The position numbers and the translations under genes were made by a program. A stretch of 64,000 bases of DNA from Bacillota bacterium (GTDB taxonomy: Bacteria; Bacillota; Clostridia; Clostridiales; Clostridiaceae). The notes under the pieces were generated by a model that saw only the letters and a program-made list of their open reading frames with translations, had not been told where the DNA came from and searched no databases. Each line of letters begins with the position of its first letter. Within the stretch, counting starts at the first letter, position 1. The stretch spans positions 21,867 to 85,866 of the forward strand of contig JAJXWH010000020.1 of NCBI GenBank assembly GCA_021781745.1, in the 5' to 3' direction. Of this stretch, positions 47,780 to 57,508 are shown one piece after another.

Positions 47780-47954
47780 GTATTCTCATTCATATGTTGC
47801 ACAATTTTCATTATAGCATACTATAATTTCTTAATAAAGTTTTTTATTAATGCATTGCTATAACTTCATCTTTGGTTTAATTTTACTTAATAAACTCTTG
47901 ACATATGTACAACTTCTTTTAATCAAATAAAGTTTCTCAGAAAAGCTTAGTATC

Positions 47955-48323
47955 TTATAAGTTTATCCCTAGCATCCCTGCAAGGGTACCTACTGCTAAT
48001 GCAATTAGCAGCTTAACAAAATCAAAGAGTTTAAAGGCTATCTCGCCACTAAAGATACTGGATAATATAAATAATACGAAATAGTATCCTATGGCTACAC
48101 CAAAACCTACAAGCCACCCCTTTGATTCATTTTTTTTAGCTCCCATAATTGCACCAAGGCTTAGGCTGCATAAAGATATTATGACATAAAGCATGTTAAA
48201 AATACCTTTACTAAATACTATTTTAGTCATCAATAATGATAAAACTGTAATGCCTATGAAGCTAAAAAGTAATGTTCCAACAGTACCCTTTACTACAGAT
48301 CTTAAATATTTACTATTTTCCAT
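47955..48323 (-). CDS. TIGR04086 family membrane protein
   Basis: A 122-residue protein with four hydrophobic segments (about residues 13-33, 41-60, 69-90, 98-119) and short loops, including GAIMGAKKNESKGWLVGFGVAIGYY, as in the small TIGR04086 membrane proteins of Firmicutes. Function unknown. It follows yajC with a 52-base gap, the usual place in clostridia. GGGGGTG site before the ATG. Confidence 0.82.
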   Translation of the reverse strand: MENSKYLRSVVKGTVGTLLFSFIGITVLSLLMTKIVFSKGIFNMLYVIISLCSLSLGAIMGAKKNESKGWLVGFGVAIGYYFVLFILSSIFSGEIAFKLFDFVKLLIALAVGTLAGMLGINL

Positions 48324-48375
48324 TAAAACAACACCCCCAATACTTCATTTTATGAGGCATTAAAGGGTATTATGA

Positions 48376-48654
48376 TTAATCTGCCTTTATTTTATATGAT
48401 ATTCCAGTTTTATCAAGTTTAAGCTTTGTTTTAGCCGCGCTTGTTTCAATAGTAATACCTTTTTCATCTATGTGTGTTATTTTTCCTATAATTCCGCCTC
48501 TTGTTACAATCTCATCGTTTACTTTTAATTCATCTAACATATTTTGATATTTCTTTTTTCTTCTCTTTTCAGGCAAGACAAGTAAAAAGTAGAATATTAC
48601 AAATACAAGAATCATAGGTAATACGCTAGTTAGTAATCCTACTATGTTATCCAT
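48376..48654 (-). CDS. yajC: Preprotein translocase subunit YajC
   Basis: A 92-residue protein with one N-terminal membrane segment (LLTSVLPMILVFVIFYFLLVLP) followed by the basic KRRKKKYQNMLDELKVNDEIVTRGGIIGKI segment that defines YajC. It associates with SecDF. GGAGGAG precedes the ATG. Confidence 0.95.
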   Translation of the reverse strand: MDNIVGLLTSVLPMILVFVIFYFLLVLPEKRRKKKYQNMLDELKVNDEIVTRGGIIGKITHIDEKGITIETSAAKTKLKLDKTGISYKIKAD

Positions 48655-48835
48655 TTTGCTCCTCCATAACTTTCATTTTTAGATAATTTTTCTATTCCAT
48701 GATAAGTAGTTTACAATTGTTTATGTCCAATGTCAATATACACCTATCTTTAGTAGTTGATTTTTGAGGTAACTTAATATTAAAAATTAAATTTTGTAAT
48801 ATCATACAACATTTTATTATATAACTAGTTTATCC

Positions 48836-50038
<1,203 letters not shown>

Positions 50039-50043
50039 TTAAT

Positions 50044-50090
50044 TCAGTTATCAGTTCACAGTTAACAATTTACAGTTTATTGCTAACTGA
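50044..50090. repeat. AGTTAAC-type spacer repeat overlapping the queA stop
   Basis: Imperfect CAGTTATCAGTTCACAGTTA units between tgt and queA; the queA stop codon lies inside the repeat, so the element may have set the C-terminal residue. Confidence 0.45.
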
Positions 50091-51108
50091 TAAACATTGC
50101 ATCTCCAAATGAGAAAAATCTGTACTTCTCATTTACTGCTTCTTTATATGCATTCATAACATTGTCTTTACCTGCCAAGGTCGAAACAAGCATTATTAAA
50201 GTTGATTCAGGTAAATGGAAATTTGTTATTAATTTATCCACTACTTTAAATTTATATCCAGGATATATAAAAATATTCGTCCATCCACTTTGTTCTTTTA
50301 CATAACCATTTTCATCTCCAATAGTTTCTAATGTTCTTGTTGATGTTGTTCCAACAGAAATTACAGAATTTCCTCTTTTTTTAGTTTCATTTATTATTTC
50401 TGCACTTTCCTTAGATAGCATGTAAAATTCCGAATGCATTTCATGTTCTTCTATAGATTCCACCTTTACAGGTCTAAAGGTCCCAAGTCCTACATGGAGA
50501 GTTAAATATACAATATTAATTCCTTTATCCTTTATCTCCTGTAATAATTCCTTTGTAAAATGAAGTCCTGCAGTTGGCGCTGCAGCTGAACCATTTTCCT
50601 TAGAATACACTGTTTGATATCTTTCTCTATCTTCTAATCTTTCATGAATATATGGAGGAAGAGGCATCTCACCAAGTGAGTCTAAAACTTCTTCAAAAAT
50701 ACCTTCATAAAAAAATTCTACAATTCTATTTCCATTTTCTTTTACTTCTACTACTTCAGCTTTTAATCTGCCTTCCCCAAAAGTAAACCTTCTTCCAACT
50801 CTTGCAGATTTGCCTGGCTTAGATAGACATTCCCACTTATCCTTTTCAATTCTTTTAAGTAAAAGAAACTCTATTTTGCCACCAGTACCTTCTTTTTCAC
50901 CAATTAATCTAGCTGGCATTACTCTTGTATTATTTAATACTAAGGTATCTCCATTATTGAGATACCCTAAGATATCATGAAACCTCTTATGCTCAATTTC
51001 CCCAGTCTTTTTATTTAAGACCATAAGCCTTGATGAATCTCTTTGCTCTAAAGGATGTTGGGCTATTAACTCCTCAGGCAAATAAAAATCAAAATCTTTT
51101 ACATCCAT
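50083..51108 (-). CDS. queA: S-adenosylmethionine:tRNA ribosyltransferase-isomerase
   Basis: Makes epoxyqueuosine from preQ1-tRNA. 341 residues: [26 protein letters not shown] at the start, [47 protein letters not shown] and [14 protein letters not shown] near 172-185, [26 protein letters not shown] near 297. AGGAG precedes the ATG. Stands between ruvB and tgt in the standard order. Confidence 0.97.
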   Translation of the reverse strand: MDVKDFDFYLPEELIAQHPLEQRDSSRLMVLNKKTGEIEHKRFHDILGYLNNGDTLVLNNTRVMPARLIGEKEGTGGKIEFLLLKRIEKDKWECLSKPGKSARVGRRFTFGEGRLKAEVVEVKENGNRIVEFFYEGIFEEVLDSLGEMPLPPYIHERLEDRERYQTVYSKENGSAAAPTAGLHFTKELLQEIKDKGINIVYLTLHVGLGTFRPVKVESIEEHEMHSEFYMLSKESAEIINETKKRGNSVISVGTTSTRTLETIGDENGYVKEQSGWTNIFIYPGYKFKVVDKLITNFHLPESTLIMLVSTLAGKDNVMNAYKEAVNEKYRFFSFGDAMFIS

Positions 51109-51216
51109 TTATTTATCTACTCCTAACTAAAAAAGCACACCTTAAATTAAAGTATTAACTCTAGGCATTTTATCATTTCTTTATCTATTGTGAAAACTTT
51201 ATTTTTAAAGTAATTC

Positions 51217-52254
51217 CTAATTATCAAAAAAACTTCCCTGTATTTTATTATCTTTATTCTTTGAGGTATTCACTCTACCTAGATGTTTATAAGCTTTTTC
51301 ACTTGCTATTCTGCCTCTTGGCGTTCTAATTATAAACCCCTGCTGCAATAAATATGGCTCATATACATCTTCAATAGTTCCTAACTCCTCACCAATAAAA
51401 TATGAAAGAGTTTCTATTCCCACTGGACCCCCGTTAAAATTATCAATAATAGCTTCCAATATTTTATTATCAACCCTATCGAAACCTTGATTATCTACTT
51501 CTAATAATTCTAAAGCTTCTCTAGCCTCCTTTAAAGATATTAATTTGTTAGATTTCACTTCTGAATAATCTCTTACTCTTTTTAATAATCTATTTGCAAT
51601 TCTTGGGGTACCTCTTGATCTTCTAGCAATTTCAAGTGCACCTTCATCAGTAATAGCACATCCAAAGACTGCTGCGCTTCTAACCACAATTTCCTTTAGT
51701 TCTTTGTCTGTATAGTATTCCATCGCACATAGTACGCCAAATCTATCTCTTAGTGGAGAAGTCAGCATTCCAATTCTAGTAGTGGCGCCAATAAGTGTAA
51801 ATTTAGGCAAATCAATTCTTATAGATTTTGCTGCTGCACCCTTTCCTATAACTATATCTAATGCATAATCTTCCATAGCTGGATATAAAATCTCTTCAAC
51901 AGTTCTGTTCAATCTATGAATCTCATCTATAAATAAAACATCATAATCTTTAAGTGTAGTTAAAATAGCTGCTAAATCTCCTGCTCTTTCTATTGCAGGC
52001 CCTGAGGTAATCTTTAAGTCCCCTCCCATTTCTCTTGCAATAATATTAGCTAAAGTAGTTTTACCAAGACCAGGCGGCCCGTATAAAAGGGCATGATCTA
52101 GAGCTTCTTTTCTATTTTTTGCAGCCTTTATAAAAATATCCAAACGTTCTTTTACTTTATCTTGTCCGATATATTCATTTATTTTCTGAGGTCTTAAACT
52201 AAGTTCTGAATTTGAATCTTCTTGAAGTTCAGACGGATTAACTATTCTTTCCAT
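51217..52254 (-). CDS. ruvB: Holliday junction helicase RuvB
   Basis: AAA+ motor of 345 residues for branch migration. Walker [19 protein letters not shown] near 57-74, Walker [12 protein letters not shown] near 107, sensor [19 protein letters not shown] near 154-172 and the winged-helix end [25 protein letters not shown] before the ATG. Works with RuvA encoded just upstream. Confidence 0.97.
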   Translation of the reverse strand: MERIVNPSELQEDSNSELSLRPQKINEYIGQDKVKERLDIFIKAAKNRKEALDHALLYGPPGLGKTTLANIIAREMGGDLKITSGPAIERAGDLAAILTTLKDYDVLFIDEIHRLNRTVEEILYPAMEDYALDIVIGKGAAAKSIRIDLPKFTLIGATTRIGMLTSPLRDRFGVLCAMEYYTDKELKEIVVRSAAVFGCAITDEGALEIARRSRGTPRIANRLLKRVRDYSEVKSNKLISLKEAREALELLEVDNQGFDRVDNKILEAIIDNFNGGPVGIETLSYFIGEELGTIEDVYEPYLLQQGFIIRTPRGRIASEKAYKHLGRVNTSKNKDNKIQGSFFDN

Positions 52255-52298
52255 ATAAAAACCTCCCCCTTTTCCTAAGGAATAATCAATAATCTAAA

Positions 52299-52358
52299 GA
52301 AATCCTGCAAAGATTTCATCCTAAACTGTTAATTGTTAACTCCTAACTGTTAACTGAT
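52299..52358. repeat. Mini-hairpin and AGTTAAC-type spacer repeat
   Basis: GAAATC/GATTTC hairpin (52299-52317) next to TAACTGTTAACTG units (52323-52358), the same composite as at 37181-37348, between ruvB and ruvA. Confidence 0.5.
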
Positions 52359-52360
52359 TT

Positions 52361-52957
52361 TCATCCCATTAATGCCTTTAGAGCATTCTTAATTATATTT
52401 TCAACACTATCATTTTTATCAATTTTCTTAAGAGCAGCATCCGCTTCCTTTTCACTATAACCTAAAGCAAGTAATGCACTTAAGGCTTCAGATATTGACA
52501 TAATATTTTCATTATCCTTATCATCAAATTCTACAGCATTATCTAAAAGTTCATCTGGCTTCAATTTGTCTTTCAGCTCTAAAATAATTCTAGCAGCTGT
52601 CTTTTTACCGATACCAATGCCTCTGCATATATGTTTTTCATCGCCAGTCATTATTGCATATTTTAAATTATTAACCCTACTAATTGATAGTAATGATAAA
52701 GCAGCTTTGGGACCAACTCCATTAACTGTTAATAGTAATTTAAACATTTCTAATTCTTCCTTAGAATCAAATCCATACACGCCTAGAAAATCTTCTCTTA
52801 CTATTTGCTCAAGATAAATCATTATCTCATCCCCGGATTTTGGCATGGAGGACATGGTAGCTCCAGAAGTAAATATTTTATAACCAATACCACTATTTTC
52901 TACAATAATATAATCTTTATTTATACCTATATATTTACCTTTAATATATTCGTACAT
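52361..52957 (-). CDS. ruvA: Holliday junction protein RuvA
   Basis: Junction-binding partner of RuvB, 198 residues: MYEYIKGKYIGINKDYIIVEN OB-fold start, two helix-hairpin-helix motifs (LLTVNGVGPKAALSLLS near 72-88 and ICRGIGIGKKTAARIILELKDK near 108-128) and a C-terminal domain with EALSALLALGYSEKEADAAL. GGAGG precedes the ATG. Confidence 0.96.
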   Translation of the reverse strand: MYEYIKGKYIGINKDYIIVENSGIGYKIFTSGATMSSMPKSGDEIMIYLEQIVREDFLGVYGFDSKEELEMFKLLLTVNGVGPKAALSLLSISRVNNLKYAIMTGDEKHICRGIGIGKKTAARIILELKDKLKPDELLDNAVEFDDKDNENIMSISEALSALLALGYSEKEADAALKKIDKNDSVENIIKNALKALMG

Positions 52958-53203
52958 TTAATTTCCTCCAAGTTAATCGTTCATTTTTCATTATTCATCT
53001 TCTACAATTTGAACCTAACTTATACTTTATCATTTTCAGTTAAATCTTTCAATAATCTATTTAAATTAAGACTATAAGTTAACAATTAGTAATAGTACTA
53101 AGGTCTTCCTTATCACTTTTGCTAATTCTTAAAAATGTAATATAATAAGTAAACTATCATGCAATAGCTATAAATTTTTGATTCTTTTCACTTTAAATAC
53201 GAA

Positions 53204-53235
53204 AAGGCATGGAAAAAATATACTTTCCACACCTT
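53204..53235 (-). terminator. Rho-independent terminator after the BofC-like gene
   Basis: On the minus-strand RNA, AAGGUGUGGAAA (53235-53224) pairs fully with 53215-53204 if two G-U pairs are allowed, around an eight-base loop, then UUUU. It lies 38 bases past the stop at 53273. Confidence 0.7.
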
Positions 53236-53272
53236 ATTAAAACACTAATTATTTTTTGATAATAAAACATAA

Positions 53273-53848
53273 TTAAGACAAAAATTCAGACAAACTTTCT
53301 TCAGCATCATCTTTAGAATTAAACTCAAGTTTAAAATTCTTTATTTTATCTTTATCTAATTCGCTTAAGTTATCCACTTTTTTATTGTCAGAATATACAT
53401 CATTGCTGTTTTCAATTAACAATGTTCCGTTGTTATCTGTCTTATATATTGCTAAATATCCATCCTTCTCTCCAATATAATATTTATTAGGTTTTACTAC
53501 TTTAGATAGGTCTTTCTTATATGTCATTTCTCCATTAGACGATATTTCCAAAACATATCCATTATCCTTTAAAGCTTTAGATAGTTCTGCTACTGTTAAA
53601 TTCTTATCAATATTTAACTCTTTCTTTAACTCAGCTAGAGTTAGTTCCTTTTCTTTCTTTTCGCCTGAAAATAGATAAATCTTTGTATTATCACTTAATT
53701 GATTATCTTTATTTATTTCACTGGTTGTAACTGTGTTATTTTTAACATTTTTATTAGCTATATATCGATCTGACAAATAATATGTTATAAAAAATATAAG
53801 TGCCAACGTTATTGCCATGCTTATAAATAATTTCTTCTTATTTAACAT
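53273..53848 (-). CDS. BofC C-terminal domain-like exported protein
   Basis: About 191 residues with an N-terminal membrane anchor or signal (KKKLFISMAITLALIFFITYYLS), a lysine-rich middle part with LTLAELKKELN and LTVAELSKALKDNGY, and a C-terminal domain KYYIGEKDGYLAIYKTDNNGTL that resembles BofC, the forespore protein that inhibits SpoIVB in Bacillus. Position directly upstream of ruvA matches the Bacillus bofC-ruvA-ruvB order. The similarity is partial, so regulation of a sporulation checkpoint is inferred. ATG at 53848 eight bases after AAGGAG. Confidence 0.68.
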   Translation of the reverse strand: MLNKKKLFISMAITLALIFFITYYLSDRYIANKNVKNNTVTTSEINKDNQLSDNTKIYLFSGEKKEKELTLAELKKELNIDKNLTVAELSKALKDNGYVLEISSNGEMTYKKDLSKVVKPNKYYIGEKDGYLAIYKTDNNGTLLIENSNDVYSDNKKVDNLSELDKDKIKNFKLEFNSKDDAEESLSEFLS

Positions 53849-54004
53849 TATCATCACTCCTTATTAAGGAGTATGGCCAATTCTTCAATATATATACATT
53901 TATTGTTACTTTTATATAAAAAAATGGTAATTTCCTCTTATTAACAAGAAATGAGACCAAAGCAAATTTTATAATTTATTAAACACTATAAAATATCTTT
54001 GATT

Positions 54005-54079
54005 CTACTCACAAACTGGACAAACTTTATGGGCCTCTTTTCCTTCATAAGAATACCCACAATTAGTACAGAAATTCAT
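54005..54079 (-). CDS. 24-residue double-CxxC zinc ribbon protein
   Basis: A tiny frame encoding MNFCTNCGYSYEGKEAHKVC followed by PVCE. The two CxxC pairs, spaced sixteen residues apart with a small-residue turn, form a rubredoxin-like zinc or iron knuckle. The ATG overlaps the TAA of the membrane metalloprotease-like gene (TAATG), so it would be made by coupled re-initiation; there is no own ribosome site. Such a small knuckle could be a subunit of the neighbouring protein. The cysteine spacing is too regular to be chance, but expression is not shown. Confidence 0.6.
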   Translation of the reverse strand: MNFCTNCGYSYEGKEAHKVCPVCE

Positions 54080-54813
54080 TAACTCATTTTAAATGTATGT
54101 CTTATTGCATTCATTATAATAATCCAGGTAACTCTTAACCAATTTCTATAATTAACAATTGCATTAATTATTAAAACAAATAATATAATTTCTAAATAAT
54201 AAAAAATTACTGTTAAAATAGGATTAATATTTATCCATTTCATATCTGAAATCAAAGATGTTAAATATGATAACCCAAATATCACAACACTAAAAATAAT
54301 AAGACCCTTAATCATACCTTTAAAATCTTCATGACTAGGTGCTATACCGCTTATTAATACTAGAAATAATATTATGGTTATTAGACCTTCCTTAGTTAAC
54401 AAAATTCTTGGATCCAGTATTTTCGATATTTCAGATATTTTGCATTTTAGTACAAATGTACTTTCTATAAATATAAATAATGGTATATTTATAAGCACTG
54501 GCGCTATAGCAATAAGGAATTCCTTTATACTAATAACAAAAGGTATACTGCTTCCAATTCTAGATTTTACAAAACCAGGTCTATTTCCCTGCGGTAAAAG
54601 CTGAACTTGTTCTATTTTAGCTAAACATAATAAAGCTACTAATAAATGTGCCAATTCGTGAGCTGGTGTACTTAATGCGTAAATAAACTTTGCCGCACTA
54701 GGACTTATGTTTCCTACTAACCCCTGAAAAACTGATTGAATAAATCTTAATGCAAAATAATAAGAAAAATATGCTAACAAAAAAACTCCTACAGATTTAG
54801 CTGCTACTTCCAT
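54079..54813 (-). CDS. Membrane protein with HELAH metalloprotease-like motif
   Basis: About 244 residues with six to seven hydrophobic segments. STPAHELAHLL near residue 50 carries an HExxH-type zinc motif (HELAH) at the start of a membrane helix, as in site-2-like intramembrane proteases, and APSHEDFKG near 160 could give the third ligand. No LDG motif is seen, so it is not a standard M50 protein. ATG at 54813 follows GGAAGTGA; an in-frame ATG five codons earlier lacks a site. It follows a radical SAM gene by 18 bases and overlaps the zinc-ribbon frame. Confidence 0.65.
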   Translation of the reverse strand: MEVAAKSVGVFLLAYFSYYFALRFIQSVFQGLVGNISPSAAKFIYALSTPAHELAHLLVALLCLAKIEQVQLLPQGNRPGFVKSRIGSSIPFVISIKEFLIAIAPVLINIPLFIFIESTFVLKCKISEISKILDPRILLTKEGLITIILFLVLISGIAPSHEDFKGMIKGLIIFSVVIFGLSYLTSLISDMKWININPILTVIFYYLEIILFVLIINAIVNYRNWLRVTWIIIMNAIRHTFKMS

Positions 54814-54830
54814 ATTAATCACTTCCATTT

Positions 54831-55700
54831 CTATCTTACTCTATTTATAAATCCACATTTTTTACATAATTCTTCTACTGCTTTTCTCCCCGAAAATCCA
54901 TTGTATATATTTCTTGCTCTAGGAGAATTTAAAATTTCTTCTAAAGTATTTTCGAAAATATTTCCTAAAGGTATACTTCCTTCACTATCTAAGCAGCATG
55001 GTACTACAGTTCCATCTACAAGTACACCTATTTGATCTCTAAGTCCATAGCAAAATGCTCTTTCACCAAGTTCTTCTGAACTTAGAGATGGCCACTTAAA
55101 TTTTTCACCCATACTAACATATACATTATTTTTTAATTTACAACTATTTTTTTCTTTCAGGCATTCTTTTAAATCACATTCAATTTCAAATTCCTGCTGT
55201 AGAAATTTGAATATATCTACGTTCATTTTATTACTGGCACTGTATTTTGTATCCAAATTCCACAATCTCAAGGAGCATATTATGTTTGTTTTTTCAGTTG
55301 CTTCTTTTACAAAACCAATTATATTATCAATATATTCATTAAAATCAATATTATTTTCGTTGGCTTCAAAACTATGCAATGAAATATTTACTTGTCTTAA
55401 GGCTTTAGAATTAATTAGTATTTCTTTAACTTCGTTTATTAAAGTTCCATTAGTAGTTAAGTTTACTTTCAAAAAATTTTCTCCACATATATTCAAAAAA
55501 TTTTGTAATTCCTTATTCAAAAACGGCTCACCCATTAAATGAAAATAAACATAATCAGTATAAGACCTGATACTTTTTACGATATATTCAAAACTTTCTC
55601 TATCCATAAACTTTAGTTCTCTGGATGTTTTAGGGCAAAAATTACAGTTTAAATTACACACATTAGTTATTTCTATATATACTTTCTTGAATTTTTTCAT
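54831..55700 (-). CDS. Radical SAM/SPASM domain protein
   Basis: A 289-residue radical SAM enzyme. YIEITNVCNLNCNFCPKT near 8-25 holds the CxxxCxxC cluster; HLMGEPFLNKEL and LTTNGTLI follow; the C-terminal SPASM part has GTVVPCCLDSEGSIPLGNIFE and EELCKKCGF, enough for one extra iron-sulfur cluster. No precursor peptide was seen next to it, so RiPP maturation is not supported; the substrate is unknown. It is the first gene of a three-gene unit with the HELAH membrane protein and the zinc ribbon. Possible co-function is inferred only from spacing. Confidence 0.85.
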   Translation of the reverse strand: MKKFKKVYIEITNVCNLNCNFCPKTSRELKFMDRESFEYIVKSIRSYTDYVYFHLMGEPFLNKELQNFLNICGENFLKVNLTTNGTLINEVKEILINSKALRQVNISLHSFEANENNIDFNEYIDNIIGFVKEATEKTNIICSLRLWNLDTKYSASNKMNVDIFKFLQQEFEIECDLKECLKEKNSCKLKNNVYVSMGEKFKWPSLSSEELGERAFCYGLRDQIGVLVDGTVVPCCLDSEGSIPLGNIFENTLEEILNSPRARNIYNGFSGRKAVEELCKKCGFINRVR

Positions 55701-56109
55701 TAATTTAACTCCTGTCTTTCTTAATTATAAATAATAACTATATTAACATGAATTATTTAAATTTCTCAAACCAGTATATATTTTTATAATACTCTATGCA
55801 ACTAAAATAAATCAAAATTGCTTAGTTTGGCAAATTAATATATTTAATAAATAATAATGAAATGTTAACTTAATACATAAAAATAAAAACAGATTAAGTA
55901 TTTCTACCTAATCTCCTTTTATTAAGCGTTCTCTATTTTATGTTTTAGTACTTTTAGCATATTTACATTTTCATTTTTTAGTAGAAAAATTCAATATTAT
56001 TTGATCAGACCTATTTAGAAAAATATTATATTAAATATGAATTGTGTTAATTGTCACACTTAGTTATACCTTAAATAATTTATAAATAGCATTTAGTCTT
56101 ACCTAGTAA
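55701..56109. other. 409-base gap
   Basis: No gene seen on either strand. It contains the terminator at 55879-55915 and otherwise AT-rich sequence that should hold the promoter of the radical SAM gene. Confidence 0.4.
55879..55915 (-). terminator. Rho-independent terminator after the 76-residue gene
   Basis: On the minus strand, AGATTAGGT (55915-55907) pairs with 55900-55892 with one G-U pair, then a long T-rich tail (55891-55879). It is about 195 bases past the stop at 56110. Confidence 0.65.
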
Positions 56110-56340
56110 TTAATATGTTATTGCATATTGTATGTTATGTTTATTTAAAAATATTATTCTCCCATTTTCACACTTTATTCCAATTGAAGTCGATTCGCTT
56201 TCTAGCCATAGTTCTAGTTTTTTTAATTCTGATTCGCTCACCTTGTACTTATTACCAAAGCTACCTAAAACTTCATCAATGCAAAACATAAGGTTTAGAT
56301 TATCAGCATTTACAGGTTTTATCGATATTCCATAAATCAT
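56110..56340 (-). CDS. Small protein of unknown function
   Basis: A 76-residue protein I do not recognise: an N-terminal beta-like stretch (MIYGISIKPVNADNLNLMFCI), a charged helix (KVSESELKKLELWLESES) and a C-terminal beta-hairpin-like end (IGIKCENGRIIFLNKHNIQ). A strong AGGAGG seven bases before the ATG argues for a real gene. It sits directly behind the intron remnant. Confidence 0.6.
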   Translation of the reverse strand: MIYGISIKPVNADNLNLMFCIDEVLGSFGNKYKVSESELKKLELWLESESTSIGIKCENGRIIFLNKHNIQYAITY

Positions 56341-56416
56341 AACTTACCTCCTTTTTATATAATATCTCTATATATACATATATAAAATTTAGTAAATTAA
56401 TTCCTAAATTAAAAAT

Positions 56417-56575
56417 TATATGCAAATGTTGTTCACTATTTCAAAACGAGGCTTTGTTACCAACTTCCTTCAGATTTCACATCACAATGAACACACTTGT
56501 CTTAAACTAATGATTAGCACTATCATCACCAATTTCGGACTTTTACAGCCTAGTGCATGTCTATACTCAGCACAC
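56417..56575 (-). mobile_element. 5-prime remnant of a group IIC intron
   Basis: On the minus strand a sequence starting GTGTGC (56575) carries segments of domain I of bacterial group IIC introns as I remember them from the Oceanobacillus iheyensis intron: a GTCCGAA stretch near 56540, GTGAAATCTGAAGGAAG (56480-56464), CAAAGCCTCG and GTGAACAACAT-TTGCATAT near the end. About 160 bases are kept; domains II-VI and the reverse transcriptase are missing. It begins just after the T-run of a terminator, the usual target of IIC introns. The identification rests on remembered sequence and pattern. Confidence 0.6.
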
Positions 56576-56576
56576 T

Positions 56577-56614
56577 AAAAAAGCAAGTGCATTCTACAAA
56601 ATACACTTGCTTTT
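56577..56614 (-). terminator. Strong rho-independent terminator of a small RNA
   Basis: AAAAGCAAGTG (56614-56604) pairs with 56589-56579 around a 14-base loop and runs into a six-T tail. No coding gene ends before it, so it ends the candidate small RNA. Confidence 0.8.
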
Positions 56615-56779
56615 CCTTAGATACTGATTTTTACGTTGTCCGCCAACTGGGTACGACCGTCTGTCGTACATTGCTTCCGGGATTTTTTCGTTGCCCGTCA
56701 CCAACTGTATATCACTTAAGATATACTCTTCTGCCGGATTGAAGTGTCAGTACACTAAGATAAATTCAATCTTTATCTT
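56577..56779 (-). ncRNA. Candidate structured small RNA, about 200 nt
   Basis: Between a promoter and a terminator with no long frame, the minus-strand RNA forms a chain of hairpins: AAGATAAA/UUUAUCUU (56779-56757), AGUGU/ACACU (56756-56743), GUAUAUC/GAUAUAC (56726-56707), CGGG/CCCG (56697-56678), GUACGAC/GUCGUAC (56669-56651) and GUUG/CAAC (56647-56635), then the terminator. Two parts share the pattern CAGTTGG...CAACG(A/T)AAAAATC, suggesting an internal duplication. I cannot assign it to a known family; it could be a trans-acting RNA or an orphaned riboswitch-like leader. Confidence 0.6.
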
Positions 56780-56785
56780 GATTAA

Positions 56786-56814
56786 ATTATATATTATTTT
56801 AATATTAATTACAA
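56786..56814 (-). promoter_or_regulatory. Promoter of the candidate small RNA
   Basis: TTGTAA (56814-56809) and a perfect TATAAT (56791-56786) are spaced by 17 bases; transcription would begin near 56779, exactly at the first hairpin. Confidence 0.6.
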
Positions 56815-56925
56815 TATATTTTTTGAATTTTCAGACTTATTTTTCTTTGTAAATAAATACTTATACTGCATTAAAATACTTTTAGTTTAAATTATGATAA
56901 AAAATCCATTCTAAACCTAATTTAA

Positions 56926-57417
56926 TTAATTGATGACCACTTTAGTTCCCTTAGGAATGTTATCATAAATCCATTTAGCATTTTCTTTCGCTAGACGTAT
57001 ACAGCCATCAGATAATCTCATTCCGAGTCGCCCATCTCTTACAGAACCATCTAAATTATATATTATTGAATGAAATAAATAATTCCCTTTAAATTGTGTA
57101 TAATACCAACATTTATAACCTTTATTCACACCAAAATATAGACCTTTTATTCCAACAGTAAAAGTTCCCTTTGGCGTTGGAGTAGAAGGTTTACCAATTG
57201 TACATAAATAACTATGAATTAAATTCCACTTATTTGTACTTCCCTTATATATATTCACCTTAAAATTTTTAAGTTTTACCCAAATCAAGTAATCAGTTGC
57301 GCTCGAAATATTATTTGAATTCACATAATTTTCTAGATTGGATTTTTGTTTAATATTATCTGCTCTGTATTTTTTTCTATCTTGCTTATATCCAAATAAT
57401 CTTGATAAAATATTCAT
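56926..57417 (-). CDS. L,D-transpeptidase (YkuD domain)
   Basis: A 163-residue YkuD-family protein: ATDYLIWVKLKNFKVNIYKGS, GKPSTPTPKGTFTVG near 75-90, and the active-site block FHSIIYN...MRLSDGCIRLAKENAKWIYDNIPKGTKVVI with the catalytic Cys in SDGCIRL near 138. The usual HGC reads DGC. There is no signal peptide or membrane helix in this frame (it starts MNILSRLFGYKQDRKK), which is odd for a cell-wall cross-linking enzyme. AGGAAG precedes the ATG. Confidence 0.85.
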   Translation of the reverse strand: MNILSRLFGYKQDRKKYRADNIKQKSNLENYVNSNNISSATDYLIWVKLKNFKVNIYKGSTNKWNLIHSYLCTIGKPSTPTPKGTFTVGIKGLYFGVNKGYKCWYYTQFKGNYLFHSIIYNLDGSVRDGRLGMRLSDGCIRLAKENAKWIYDNIPKGTKVVIN

Positions 57418-57508
57418 GTTTGCTTCCTAATTTTATTGATATAAACTATTATATGTGAGTTAAAATAAAATTGATTTTCCTAATTTATATTTAGCTTTAA
57501 GTATTATA

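Noticed and set aside
54831..55700. Radical SAM gene as part of a RiPP cluster
   Set aside because: No precursor-like small peptide or transporter is visible around it; the 24-residue zinc ribbon is not a typical precursor.
56557..56742. A plus-strand 61-codon frame over the small-RNA region
   Set aside because: No ribosome site, unlikely composition, and the same stretch is explained by a chain of RNA hairpins on the other strand.
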